Both the position numbers and the translations under genes were made by a program. Below the pieces are notes generated by a model. The model did no database searches, was not told the origin of the DNA, and was given only the letters and a program-made list of their open reading frames with translations. A stretch of DNA of 64,000 nt, taken from assembly GCF_011044495.1 (NCBI RefSeq), contig NZ_CP049143.1, positions 6,076,001-6,140,000 of the forward strand, given 5' to 3'. Below, piece after piece: positions 51,481 to 59,518 of the stretch (the first letter of the stretch is position 1; every line of letters begins with the position of its first letter). This stretch comes from Roseimicrobium sp. ORNL1. GTDB taxonomy: Bacteria > Verrucomicrobiota > Verrucomicrobiia > Verrucomicrobiales > Verrucomicrobiaceae.

Positions 51481-53130
51481 CTATTTCTGCGGGGCAGGCA
51501 CGGCGCGACTTTCCTTGTCGTCGCCTTCCACCACGATGCCCTGCCGTTCCAACATCTGGCCCGTGACGAGCCAAAGGTCCACCTGATCCTTGTTGAGGTC
51601 CGCCAAGGCCGCGAGTTCACGGCTGCGGGTCTGGGAGTATTCCTTCTGGTACTGCAGGACCTGGTAACTGGTGGAGACACCTTCATTAAGACGCTTCACC
51701 TCGCCCTCCATCGTCTGTTGAGCGACCTCGCGGCTCTTGCGAGCAGAGGCCAGACGCTGGCGGTCCATGTCGATGCGGCTCAGCACGGTATCAAGCTCCA
51801 GGGAAATCTGCGCCTTCACGCGATCCACGTCGATGATCGCCTGCGTTTCCTGATGCGCGGCGAGGCGGGCCTGCGAGCGCATGCGATTGAAGCCAAGGGG
51901 TACGGAGAAGGTCACGCCCACCGTCCACTCCGGGCCCTGACCATCCGCCGCCTCGTCATAGGAGCGACCCGTGCTGCCTGCCAGACCATGCACCCCGGCG
52001 CTGGCGATGAGGTCAAAGCGCGGACGCGATTGATTATCGGCCAGCAGGGATTGATGCCGACGCTGATCCACGATTTCCATCGCCTGCAGGATGTCATAAC
52101 GGGCTCCCGTCGCCTTGCCCAGCAACTCAGCACGGGACGGCACCGTGACCGAATCCTTCAACCGATCGGCGGGGCGGATGCGCACGCTCGTGCCGGCATC
52201 CGTACCTTTCTTGAAAAGAGTCTGCAGCGTGTTCTGCCGCTCGATGTACTGAGTCTCTGCAAGCAGCGCGCCTTCCTTGCGCTCGTACACCGCAGCCTCG
52301 GCCGCAAGCACATCGTTCGGCTGGATGACTCCCTGCTCAGCGCGCTTCTTGTTGTCGCTGTGCAGCTTTTCCGCGAGCTCGATGGCATCACTCTGCACGG
52401 CCATGTTCTCGTAGGTGAAGATCACATCATAATAGAGCTTCATCACGTTCCCCACGGTGGCGGCCGTGCGTGAGCGCCACTCGAGATCCGCCACGCGCAT
52501 GTTCGACTTCGCAATGCGCAGCTCGGCAAGATTTGCCGTGGCACCGAAGTCTTTCAGCAACGGCTGCGTCACCGTCAGGCCAGTGAAGGTCTCATATTCC
52601 GGATGGAAGATGCCAGGGGGCTGATTGCGGTTCAGCGTGTTGTCCAGCACACGGAGGCTGCTGCCCAGTTCAAAGGTGGCACCCCAGGGAGCCTTCTGCA
52701 CCAGGGCCAGTTTTCCCACATGGTTGCGTTGTTCAAAGATGGTCGGCTCACGCAGGATTGGTGACGAAAGACCGGTCTGGGAAGCAATCACTTCCGACGT
52801 AGCGGCGCCACCGCCCGTGGCCACGAAGTCCTGAGCATTCTGCGGAGTATCGATGTACTGGTACGCATAGGCGCCTTCCAGTTTTGGATCGAAGACAGCG
52901 CGGGCGATGTTGGCCCGCTCGAGCTCGATCACCTTGTTCAGGTTCTGTACCGCGATGTCGTGATTATTCTCCAGTGCCAGCGCCACCACCTGATGCAGTG
53001 ACATGTGTTCGACCTGGGTCTGTGCTTGCACACCATTTGCTCCAGCCAGTGCAAACACCATAGCGAGAACCGCCCGCGGGTTAAGGATACGTTTGGTAGT
53101 GGCGTTTACCGAAGCACGGGAGTGTTTCAT
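51481..53130 (-). CDS. TolC-family outer-membrane channel protein
   Basis: This 549-residue protein has a signal peptide (residues 1 to about 36, VLAMVFALAGANGVQAQ) and the OEP/TolC duplicated alpha-helical repeat layout. The first half opens MSLHQVVALALENNHDIAVQ, with long helices carrying NANIARAVFDPKLEGAYAYQ-type turns. The second half has QAMEIVDQRRHQSLLADNQSRPRFDLIASAG-type strand and helix segments, and near the end RLNEGVSTSYQVLQYQKEYS, typical of TolC C-terminal repeats. Length is usual for the family. It is the first gene of the export operon, followed 64 bases later by the HlyD adaptor. It probably forms the outer-membrane exit for the giant protein. Confidence 0.92.
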   Translation of the reverse strand: MKHSRASVNATTKRILNPRAVLAMVFALAGANGVQAQTQVEHMSLHQVVALALENNHDIAVQNLNKVIELERANIARAVFDPKLEGAYAYQYIDTPQNAQDFVATGGGAATSEVIASQTGLSSPILREPTIFEQRNHVGKLALVQKAPWGATFELGSSLRVLDNTLNRNQPPGIFHPEYETFTGLTVTQPLLKDFGATANLAELRIAKSNMRVADLEWRSRTAATVGNVMKLYYDVIFTYENMAVQSDAIELAEKLHSDNKKRAEQGVIQPNDVLAAEAAVYERKEGALLAETQYIERQNTLQTLFKKGTDAGTSVRIRPADRLKDSVTVPSRAELLGKATGARYDILQAMEIVDQRRHQSLLADNQSRPRFDLIASAGVHGLAGSTGRSYDEAADGQGPEWTVGVTFSVPLGFNRMRSQARLAAHQETQAIIDVDRVKAQISLELDTVLSRIDMDRQRLASARKSREVAQQTMEGEVKRLNEGVSTSYQVLQYQKEYSQTRSRELAALADLNKDQVDLWLVTGQMLERQGIVVEGDDKESRAVPAPQK

Positions 53131-53139
53131 AGATGCAGA

Positions 53140-53271
53140 TTATCTACAACGTTCAATCGTGTCTTTACTTAGCAGGCCCTTACGTAGGAAGTCGAGGATG
53201 TTTCCCCGCAATTTGGTTAAAAGTCCCAAAGCCTCCCGTTGCTCGCGGCCTGTAGATTTGGCGGACGGCAT
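53140..53271 (-). CDS. Possible small protein or leader peptide upstream of tolC-like gene
   Basis: A 43-codon frame (MPSAKSTGREQREALGLL, then TKLRGNILDFLRKGLLSKDT) ends 9 bases before the TolC ATG. The peptide is basic, and its middle could form an amphipathic helix. Codon use is richer in TTA, TTG, CTA and AGT than in the surrounding genes. A longer frame starts at 53334. There is no ribosome-binding motif and no recognisable family. It may be a regulatory leader or chance; the 53131-53330 gap otherwise holds only the operon's presumed promoter. Confidence 0.25.
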   Translation of the reverse strand: MPSAKSTGREQREALGLLTKLRGNILDFLRKGLLSKDTIERCR

Positions 53272-53330
53272 GTCACAGGCGGTTGGTTCTGAGGCACTCA
53301 AGCCATGACTGTCGTATCTCGGCAACCACG

Positions 53331-55055
53331 TCACTTGCCCCGTTTTGCGACGGTAATGGATTGGATGTAGTACTTGTTGTACTGGTTTCCGTCCGACTCC
53401 AAGGCGAAGTTGTAGCCCCAGTAGTTTACGAATTGTGCGTCATCGATCTGCCATCGCACGGTGTGCCACTGTTTGTTGTCCGGCACGGTGTACCAGCCAC
53501 TCTTCGCGGTCTTGAGTCCATTCGTCGACTCATACACCAACTTGAAACCGGCATTGTCGTTGGCCTCATTGCGGCGCACCACCGCGGTGATCTCGATGGG
53601 AACGGTGTCGTAGGAAAGAAACTGGGGATCGACGACGAAGACATTTCCACCAGGCACACTCCCGGCGCGGGCGGAACCACCGTAGGCCACCACCGCGCCG
53701 GCCACAGCATCACCCGAGAGCGTGTGCAGACCTTTCTCCACCTGCTTCCCCTCCATGGTGATGGACACAGACTCTGCCTGCGCATAGTCGCCACCCCACG
53801 GCAAGGGCTTGCCCCTGTTTGTCTTTGCCTGCGCGACCAGATCATCCGGCACATCAAGCACCAGCATCGGCGCCGCCGCCAATGTCAACCGATCCACACT
53901 GGCGATCCCGCCGGTCAGTGGATTCACGATCCGCACCCGTTGTTTGAATGAAACTTCCGCCGCACCACCTTGATGTGCCCAGGTGATGAGCACGATCCCC
54001 TCCGCTCCTTGGAAGACGAAGCCATAGTGTTTCTCCTGGAAGAGCACCCAACCGAGATAGTCCGGATGCTGGCCGAGATGCCGGATCATCTGCCCCATGG
54101 CAGTATAGGAGGGACGCGCCACGCCCTTCCGATCGAGCAAACCCAGCGGACCACTGTCGCCATCCATCCCCTCGAACCACTGGATGCAGGCCACACCCTG
54201 CGCGATGCCCATGGTGTACGCCTTCACGAGAGCGTGCGCCTGCACATCCGCGCCCTTCTTCACATCGCAGCCAAGCTCGGTGAAAATGATGGGCACATTC
54301 ACCTTCTCCGGATTCTGGGCGGCAAGCATCTTCCGCACGGTGGGCACGATGTGCATGAAGACAGACTCCGTCCCCACGTTGTCCGCCACCCCGTTCAATA
54401 CCTCATAGGGATGCAGCGTGATGTAGTCGAAATGGTCCTTCGCCCCCGCTTTGATGGCCTGCTCCAGGTAATTCACGTGCACGGATTTCGCAGCGATGCC
54501 CACCAGGCATGTCGGGTCCGCAGCTTTCGCGGCCTTGTAGCTGGCCACGACGAGCTTCGCATAGTCCACCGGCGTCTGGTCGCGACCGGTGCCGTTTGGA
54601 GGCTCGTTCCAGACCTCCCAGCGTTTCACGCGGCCCTTCGTACGCTGCACGATCGCAGACACATAGTTTGACCAGGCCGGAAGATTGTTCACCGGGAGCG
54701 TGCCCGGTTTGTCCAGAGCATTCCACTTCACACCGCCATTGAGCAAACCACCTACGGCAAAACCGCGCTCGGTGAGATATTGCAGCTGCCCGTCCAGATC
54801 CTTCCAGTCCCACTTCCCCTCCTCCGGCTCCACCTGGGACCATCCCGTGGGAAGCGCCCGGTAGTATTTCAATCCGATGGCCTGCATCTGCGGCACCCAC
54901 CGCTCCGCATCTTGCACCGATCGGCCATTGATGTGGCAGCTCCCAATGCCGAACGAACCGAGCGCCGCGGGATCCATCACATCTTGAGCGCGGGTGCTCA
55001 TCGCCCCAGCAAGCACCATCGAGGCAAGGAAAAGGCAGGCGGGAATCTTCATCAT
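53331..55055 (-). CDS. Secreted glycoside hydrolase (clan GH-A fold, GH39/GH5-like)
   Basis: The start at 55055 (MMKIPACLFLASMVLAGAMS) provides a signal peptide cleaved near STRAQ; the frame extends 99 bases upstream without that property. The 574-residue protein has a TIM-barrel catalytic part. The acid/base glutamate is in RWEVWNEPPNG (E151) and the nucleophile in IIFTELGCD (E260), which is the clan A pattern. A ITLHPYEV strand and IQWFEGMDG lie between or after them. The C-terminal 180 residues look like a beta-sandwich (VSITMEGKQVEKGLHTLSGD; SGWYTVPDNKQWHTVRWQID), perhaps carbohydrate binding. The substrate cannot be read from the sequence; beta-xylosidase and endoglycanase activities occur among relatives. 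It is upstream of the export operon on the same strand, separated by 200 bases. Confidence 0.82.
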   Translation of the reverse strand: MMKIPACLFLASMVLAGAMSTRAQDVMDPAALGSFGIGSCHINGRSVQDAERWVPQMQAIGLKYYRALPTGWSQVEPEEGKWDWKDLDGQLQYLTERGFAVGGLLNGGVKWNALDKPGTLPVNNLPAWSNYVSAIVQRTKGRVKRWEVWNEPPNGTGRDQTPVDYAKLVVASYKAAKAADPTCLVGIAAKSVHVNYLEQAIKAGAKDHFDYITLHPYEVLNGVADNVGTESVFMHIVPTVRKMLAAQNPEKVNVPIIFTELGCDVKKGADVQAHALVKAYTMGIAQGVACIQWFEGMDGDSGPLGLLDRKGVARPSYTAMGQMIRHLGQHPDYLGWVLFQEKHYGFVFQGAEGIVLITWAHQGGAAEVSFKQRVRIVNPLTGGIASVDRLTLAAAPMLVLDVPDDLVAQAKTNRGKPLPWGGDYAQAESVSITMEGKQVEKGLHTLSGDAVAGAVVAYGGSARAGSVPGGNVFVVDPQFLSYDTVPIEITAVVRRNEANDNAGFKLVYESTNGLKTAKSGWYTVPDNKQWHTVRWQIDDAQFVNYWGYNFALESDGNQYNKYYIQSITVAKRGK

Positions 55056-55164
55056 AACGTCAACGTCCGGCTCCGATGAAGCACAACGACGTTCGCAAAA
55101 GCAATCCAATTCCCATGGCGTTGCCTCAAGCACTGGCGGTCTCCTGGACCGCAAAAGAATAAAG

Positions 55165-55239
55165 TGGTGGGTTCGGTGGGGGTCGAACCCACGACCAAGA
55201 GATTAAGAGTCTCCTGCTCTACCACTGAGCTACAAACCC
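55165..55239 (-). tRNA. tRNA-Lys (anticodon CTT), CCA encoded
   Basis: On the minus strand the acceptor arms GGGTTTG and CGAACCC pair over seven bases and are followed by discriminator A and an encoded CCA. The D arm is GCTC...GAGC, the anticodon loop CTCTTAA places CTT at 34-36, and the T arm reads GTGGGTTCGACCCCCAC. All bases needed for a functional cloverleaf are present. Confidence 0.95.
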
Positions 55240-55321
55240 ATGTGCGAGGGTTGAGAACCTGCCTGAATCTGTCGAAAATGCAAGCTGAATGCGCTCAGAA
55301 ATTTCACTTCTCTCGCACTTC

Positions 55322-55684
55322 TCAGGCGGCGAAGCTTTCCCCGCAGGAGCAGGTGACCACGGCATTCGGGTTTTTCACCTTGAAACCCTCGCTCTGGAGG
55401 TCGTCGCTGTAGTCCAGTTCACTGCCTGAAACGAAGAGCGCGCTCTTGGGGTCGATGACCACCCGCACCTCATTGGACACGACCATGATGTCCCGGTTGG
55501 CCGGCCCATCCACGAGGTCCATCTTATACTGAAGTCCGGAGCAGCCGCCTCCCACCACGGCAATTCGCAACGCGCCATGCTCTGCCCGGCCCTGCTTCTT
55601 CAGCAGGCCCAGCAGGCGATTCGAGGCACCGGGAAGCACTTTGATCAGCTTCTCATTGCCCAGCTTGTAGGTGGGTTCACTCAT
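55322..55684 (-). CDS. A-type iron-sulfur carrier (HesB/IscA/ErpA family)
   Basis: This 120-residue protein has the three family cysteines: C48 in GGGCSGLQY, and C112 and C114 in TCSCGESF. Length and spacing match IscA/ErpA proteins, which carry and deliver [Fe-S] clusters to apoproteins in the cytoplasm. The N-terminal extension of about 14 residues is short. It stands alone between tRNA-Lys and the helicase gene; no isc or suf genes are adjacent. Which A-type subgroup it belongs to cannot be decided by eye. Confidence 0.93.
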   Translation of the reverse strand: MSEPTYKLGNEKLIKVLPGASNRLLGLLKKQGRAEHGALRIAVVGGGCSGLQYKMDLVDGPANRDIMVVSNEVRVVIDPKSALFVSGSELDYSDDLQSEGFKVKNPNAVVTCSCGESFAA

Positions 55685-55744
55685 TCAAAAAGGTTCTGGA
55701 ATCCAAGCCGCGCCCCCTCGTCCCAAGATGCGAAGATGGCAACC

Positions 55745-55765
55745 AAGAACTAAGAACTAAGAACC
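55745..55765. repeat. Three tandem AAGAACT heptamers in an intergenic spacer
   Basis: AAGAACT AAGAACT AAGAACC lies in the 108-bp gap between the helicase stop and the Fe-S carrier start. Looser relatives follow (CACGAACTCGAAACTC). There is no stem-loop potential. Confidence 0.8.
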
Positions 55766-55792
55766 ACGAACTCGAAACTCAACCATATACCC

Positions 55793-57799
55793 CTACGCCT
55801 CGTTCATCAATTGCCGACGCATCGCGGCCATGAAATCGGCGGCGTCGTCCGCCTCCAGATCCTCATTCATGTAGGCGGCGTGGTCGAACTCCTCCACGTA
55901 TTGGCGATCCAGTTCCTGAAGGAAACTGCTAGCCATGCAGGTCTGCTTCTGGCCCCACTTCACACGGTAGCGGGTGTGGCTGATGGTCAGCTTGCGCATG
56001 GCTCGCGTGATGCCCACGTAGAAAAGACGACGCTCCTCATCCTTGCGGTTCTCATCGATGGACCGCTTGTGAGGGAGGATGCCCTCCTCCATGCCGGGCA
56101 GCCACACGTAGGGGAACTCCAGTCCCTTGGAAGCATGAAGCGTGATCAGGCACACGCCGGTCTTCTTGGTGATGTCCTCCTTCTCCTCACGATCATCGTT
56201 GAGGCTGGTCTCATCCAGGAAGCCCTGCAGGCCCTCGCCTTTGGCGCGCTCATCATAGCCGGTGAGCGACTGCATGATCATCTTGATCCCGTTTTTCCAG
56301 GTCTCGAAGTCTTCCGGCGTCTTCGCCTGCTTCTCCAGGTAGTCCATGTACCGGATCTCGGCGACGAGTTTTTCGGCCAACGGCTGCAGGGGTTGCAGCG
56401 GCTGGTGCGCCTGCCCACGGAAGCTCTCGATGGTCTCCACAAATCCATTGATCACCAACTGAAGGCGTTGGGAGATGTTCTCCAAGAACTCCGGATCCTT
56501 CAGCGCGGCAAAGACACTTGTTCTCTTCTTGATGGAGTGTTCACGAGCCAGCTCCGCAGTCGCGGCGCCGATGCCACGCGTGGGCGTATTCAGGATACGC
56601 TGCAAGCTCACATCATCATCCGGATTCGCCAGCACGGTGAGGTAAGCGAGGATGTCCTTCACCTCACGACGATCGAAGAAGCTGCGTGCACCGATGATGC
56701 GGTATGGGATCTTGCGCTTGCGGAATTCACCTTCCAGCACGCGGCTCTGCTCGTTCGTACGGAAGAGCACCGCCATGTCATCCCACTTCTCGCCCTTAGT
56801 CTGCGCGTCCGTCATTTCGTCCGCGATGAGCGCCGCTTCTTCCTTCTCATCCTCCGTCACCACGAGTCGCACGGGATCCTGGCCGGTATTGCGGCTCCAG
56901 AGGGACTTGTCACGGCGGCCCACGTTGTTGCGGATCAGGCTGTTCGCCGTGTGCAGGATGGGCGTGGTACTGCGGTAGTTCTCCTCCAGCTTGATGATCT
57001 TCGGATCGGGGAAGAAGGATTCGTACTCGTTGATGTTGGTGATGTCCGCACCACGCCAGCCGTAGATACTCTGGTCGTCATCACCCACCACGCAGATGTT
57101 GTGCGGCGGTGGCACGAGCGCGCGCAGGAGGCGCATCTGCAGGGTGTTCGTGTCCTGGAATTCATCCACCATCACGTAGCGCAGCTTGCCCTGCACGGCA
57201 TCGCGCACTTCAGGATGGTCCTCCAGCAGCTTCACGCCGTTGAGCAGGAGGTCATCGAAGTCCATCGCGTTCATCGCGCGCAGCTCATCGGTGTAGAGCT
57301 GCTGCAGCGCGCCATCCACCGTCTCCATGGGATCCCCCAGGCTGACGCCGGCATTCTTCGCCTTGCTGATGCGGCTGAGTGCCATGGTCGGGTCGCAGCT
57401 TTCCTCCTTCACCAGGAGGCGCGCGAGAATCTTCTTCACCAGGCTGATCTGCTCACCCTGGCTGTAGATGGTGAAGTTGTTCTTGTAGCCCAGCGCTTCC
57501 GCATGCTGACGCAGCAGGCGCATGCAGAAGGCGTGGAAGGTCCCCAGCGTCAGCTTCTTTGCCTTCTCCTTGCCGAGGATCTCGGTGATGCGCTCGCGCA
57601 TTTCACTCGCGGCCTTGTTCGTGAAGGTCACGGACACAATGTTCTCAGGCGAAATGCCCTGCTCCACCATGTTGGCAATGCGCATGGTGATCACACGCGT
57701 CTTGCCGGTGCCGGCACCGGCGAGAATCAAGACAGGACCATGAATGGTCTGGACAGCATCACGTTGCTGGAGGTTGAGAAGTGCGTAGGAAAACGACAT
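55793..57799 (-). CDS. UvrD/Rep/PcrA-family superfamily 1 DNA helicase
   Basis: This 668-residue ATP-dependent 3'-5' DNA helicase shows the full SF1A motif set: Q-motif LNLQQRDAVQ, motif I LAGAGTGKTRVIT (K33), motif Ia VTFTNKAASEMRERI, motif II VMVDEFQDTN, motif III GDDDQSIYGWRGADI, motif IV EENYRST, motif V TLHASKGLEFPYVWLPGMEEG, and motif VI EERRLFYVGITRAM. Length is close to E. coli Rep (about 670) and shorter than typical UvrD/PcrA (about 720), lacking much of the C-terminal tail. It probably acts in replication restart or repair. The start is at 57799, with no Shine-Dalgarno. Confidence 0.95.
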   Translation of the reverse strand: MSFSYALLNLQQRDAVQTIHGPVLILAGAGTGKTRVITMRIANMVEQGISPENIVSVTFTNKAASEMRERITEILGKEKAKKLTLGTFHAFCMRLLRQHAEALGYKNNFTIYSQGEQISLVKKILARLLVKEESCDPTMALSRISKAKNAGVSLGDPMETVDGALQQLYTDELRAMNAMDFDDLLLNGVKLLEDHPEVRDAVQGKLRYVMVDEFQDTNTLQMRLLRALVPPPHNICVVGDDDQSIYGWRGADITNINEYESFFPDPKIIKLEENYRSTTPILHTANSLIRNNVGRRDKSLWSRNTGQDPVRLVVTEDEKEEAALIADEMTDAQTKGEKWDDMAVLFRTNEQSRVLEGEFRKRKIPYRIIGARSFFDRREVKDILAYLTVLANPDDDVSLQRILNTPTRGIGAATAELAREHSIKKRTSVFAALKDPEFLENISQRLQLVINGFVETIESFRGQAHQPLQPLQPLAEKLVAEIRYMDYLEKQAKTPEDFETWKNGIKMIMQSLTGYDERAKGEGLQGFLDETSLNDDREEKEDITKKTGVCLITLHASKGLEFPYVWLPGMEEGILPHKRSIDENRKDEERRLFYVGITRAMRKLTISHTRYRVKWGQKQTCMASSFLQELDRQYVEEFDHAAYMNEDLEADDAADFMAAMRRQLMNEA

Positions 57800-57887
57800 C
57801 GAATTTCAGCGATCCACAGTCCCGGAAAACGGGCGTGCTCATACGCTGATCGACGATTCAAAACAAGTGAATGCCGCGAGAAAGTCA

Positions 57888-57907
57888 TTCACCGAAATCC
57901 CGGTGAA
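57888..57907 (-). terminator. Perfect 7-bp stem-loop after the RfaE2-PurN gene
   Basis: TTCACCG, a six-base loop, then CGGTGAA. It lies 82 bases beyond the stop of the fusion gene (57989) on the minus strand and before the helicase start. Downstream on that strand is TGACTTTCTC, only weakly U-rich, so termination is plausible but unproven. The remainder of 57800-57988 shows nothing else. Confidence 0.4.
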
Positions 57908-57988
57908 CAACACATGCCATTCACGCCGAAGGACGGACCTGTCAGCCCATCCTTCCAGCATGCTAATCTTCCCTTATTCCGCGGGAAC

Positions 57989-59398
57989 TCACCCCACCGG
58001 AAGCCCGCGCTCGCGCCAGTTGTTCAGCACATCCGGCAGCAGCAGATGCTCCTCAGCCTGGATGCGGTAGAACACGTCGTCCGCGGTGTCTCCGATGTGG
58101 ATGGGGACCTTGGCCTGCGCCAGGATCTTTCCACCGTCCACTTCTTCATTCACCAGATGCACGGTGCAGCCGGTCTCCACTTCACCTTCTTCCAGTGCCT
58201 GCACCCAGGCGGCCTTACCCTTGAACTTGGGAAGCAGCGAGGGATGGATGTTCACGATGCGATCCTTGTAGCCCGAGAGGAGCGGATCCTTGATCACGCG
58301 CATGAAGCCGGTGAGCACCACCACCTGCACCTGATGGGCGCGGAGTTGCTCATAGATTTCCTCCTGCGCTTCGATCGGCAGCATCTTCGGATTGGGACCG
58401 GGATCCACAAACACCCGTGAGAGTCCGGATTCACGCGCCTTGGCAAGGAGGCGGGATCCTTCCACGTCTGAAATGACCACCGCGATCTCTGCGTTCAGCC
58501 TGCCATCGTCAATGGCGCGCTGGATGGCTTCGAAGTTGGTGCCCTGGCCACTGCCCAGGACACCGATCCGCAGAGGCGTCACCCGCGGCGAGAGCGGCAC
58601 GGCGCCGGTGGCACGCGATTGAATGGACAAAGGCTCCTCCCGCGGGGCGACGGTCGTGGTGATGACCCTGGGAATGCCCTGGGTGACCGTGGCCGGCTTC
58701 CTCGGTTCACCCAAAGGGAGAGGGATGCCCTGAGTGTTGGTCTTTCTGATTTCCGAAAGAGGCAGCGGAATGCTCTGGGTCACGACCTTGCCAGGCTCCG
58801 CGACGAGTGCGACGGGTACCGCCCCGGAGGGAGTCGCAGTCGCCGGCGGTGCAGGGAGCGGTGCCACGGCAGGTGCAACGGCCGCCTTGGCCATGGTGGG
58901 AGGCGCAGGCTCTTCACCCTGCTTCATGCGCTCAATCGTGCTGGTGGTGGACCTCCCTGGCACCAGCGGCAGCAGGCAAATGGTGGACCCCGCCTTGTTC
59001 AGGGCCTCGCGCTCTCCGGCATCCAGTGTTTCCACGGTGTAGTCGCCCCCCTTGGCATAGATGTGCGGGCGGATGGCTTCGATGAGCTTCGTGGCCCGAG
59101 GTTCGTCAAAGATCACCACGCCATTCACACTCTGCAGCGCCATGAGGATTTCTGCGCGGTCTTCCTGGCTGTTGATCGGTCGGGACTCGCCCTTCAGGGT
59201 GCGCACGGAGGAATCAGAATTCAGCGCCACCACGAGGCCATCTCCCAGCGCACGCGCCTGACGGAGATAGCGCACGTGCCCTGCATGCAGCAGGTCAAAG
59301 CACCCATTGGTAAATACCAGCTTCCGTCCCTCTGCATCGAGCTGATCTCGAAAGTCGCGGACGGCATCCACGGTGGTGATCCAGGAATCTTGGGACAT
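57989..59398 (-). CDS. RfaE2-like nucleotidyltransferase fused to PurN (GAR transformylase)
   Basis: Start at 59398 (MSQDSWITTVDAVRDFRDQL), 469 residues. Residues 1 to about 160 are a RfaE2/HldE-C cytidylyltransferase-like domain: FTNGCFDLLHAGHVRYLRQA (HxGH at 38-41), then KGGDYTVETLDAGE and a terminal PGRSTTSTIERM. Residues 165-275 are an Ala/Pro-rich linker containing near-repeats (SIPLPLSEIRK, GIPLPLGEPRK). Residues 276-469 are phosphoribosylglycinamide formyltransferase: GVLGSGQGTNFEAI, NIHPSLLPKFKG (N383, H385), and VNEEVDGGKIL (D421). All PurN catalytic residues are intact. RfaE2 serves ADP-heptose synthesis and PurN serves purine synthesis, so the fusion joins two pathways with no obvious common intermediate. 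It lies in a cluster with an MsbA-like exporter and a PfkB kinase. Confidence 0.9.
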   Translation of the reverse strand: MSQDSWITTVDAVRDFRDQLDAEGRKLVFTNGCFDLLHAGHVRYLRQARALGDGLVVALNSDSSVRTLKGESRPINSQEDRAEILMALQSVNGVVIFDEPRATKLIEAIRPHIYAKGGDYTVETLDAGEREALNKAGSTICLLPLVPGRSTTSTIERMKQGEEPAPPTMAKAAVAPAVAPLPAPPATATPSGAVPVALVAEPGKVVTQSIPLPLSEIRKTNTQGIPLPLGEPRKPATVTQGIPRVITTTVAPREEPLSIQSRATGAVPLSPRVTPLRIGVLGSGQGTNFEAIQRAIDDGRLNAEIAVVISDVEGSRLLAKARESGLSRVFVDPGPNPKMLPIEAQEEIYEQLRAHQVQVVVLTGFMRVIKDPLLSGYKDRIVNIHPSLLPKFKGKAAWVQALEEGEVETGCTVHLVNEEVDGGKILAQAKVPIHIGDTADDVFYRIQAEEHLLLPDVLNNWRERGLPVG

Positions 59399-59518
59399 GG
59401 GGTACTGTGAGGATAAAAGAGCGGGATTTTCCGAAAATGGCTGAGCCTCTAAGCGAACGGAGGCGAGGCCCCGTGGCAACAAAAATATTCCGCAAGAAAC
59501 AGCGGCCAGCCCTGCCCC

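Noticed and set aside
51417-51686. Longer start for the HlyD gene
   Set aside because: Most of the extension is the antiphase reading of the tolC-like 3' end. The signal peptide begins at the 51416 ATG.
55811-58420. An 869-codon plus-strand open frame over the helicase gene
   Set aside because: It is antisense to a helicase with a full motif set, and its product is His/Leu-rich with no recognisable domain.
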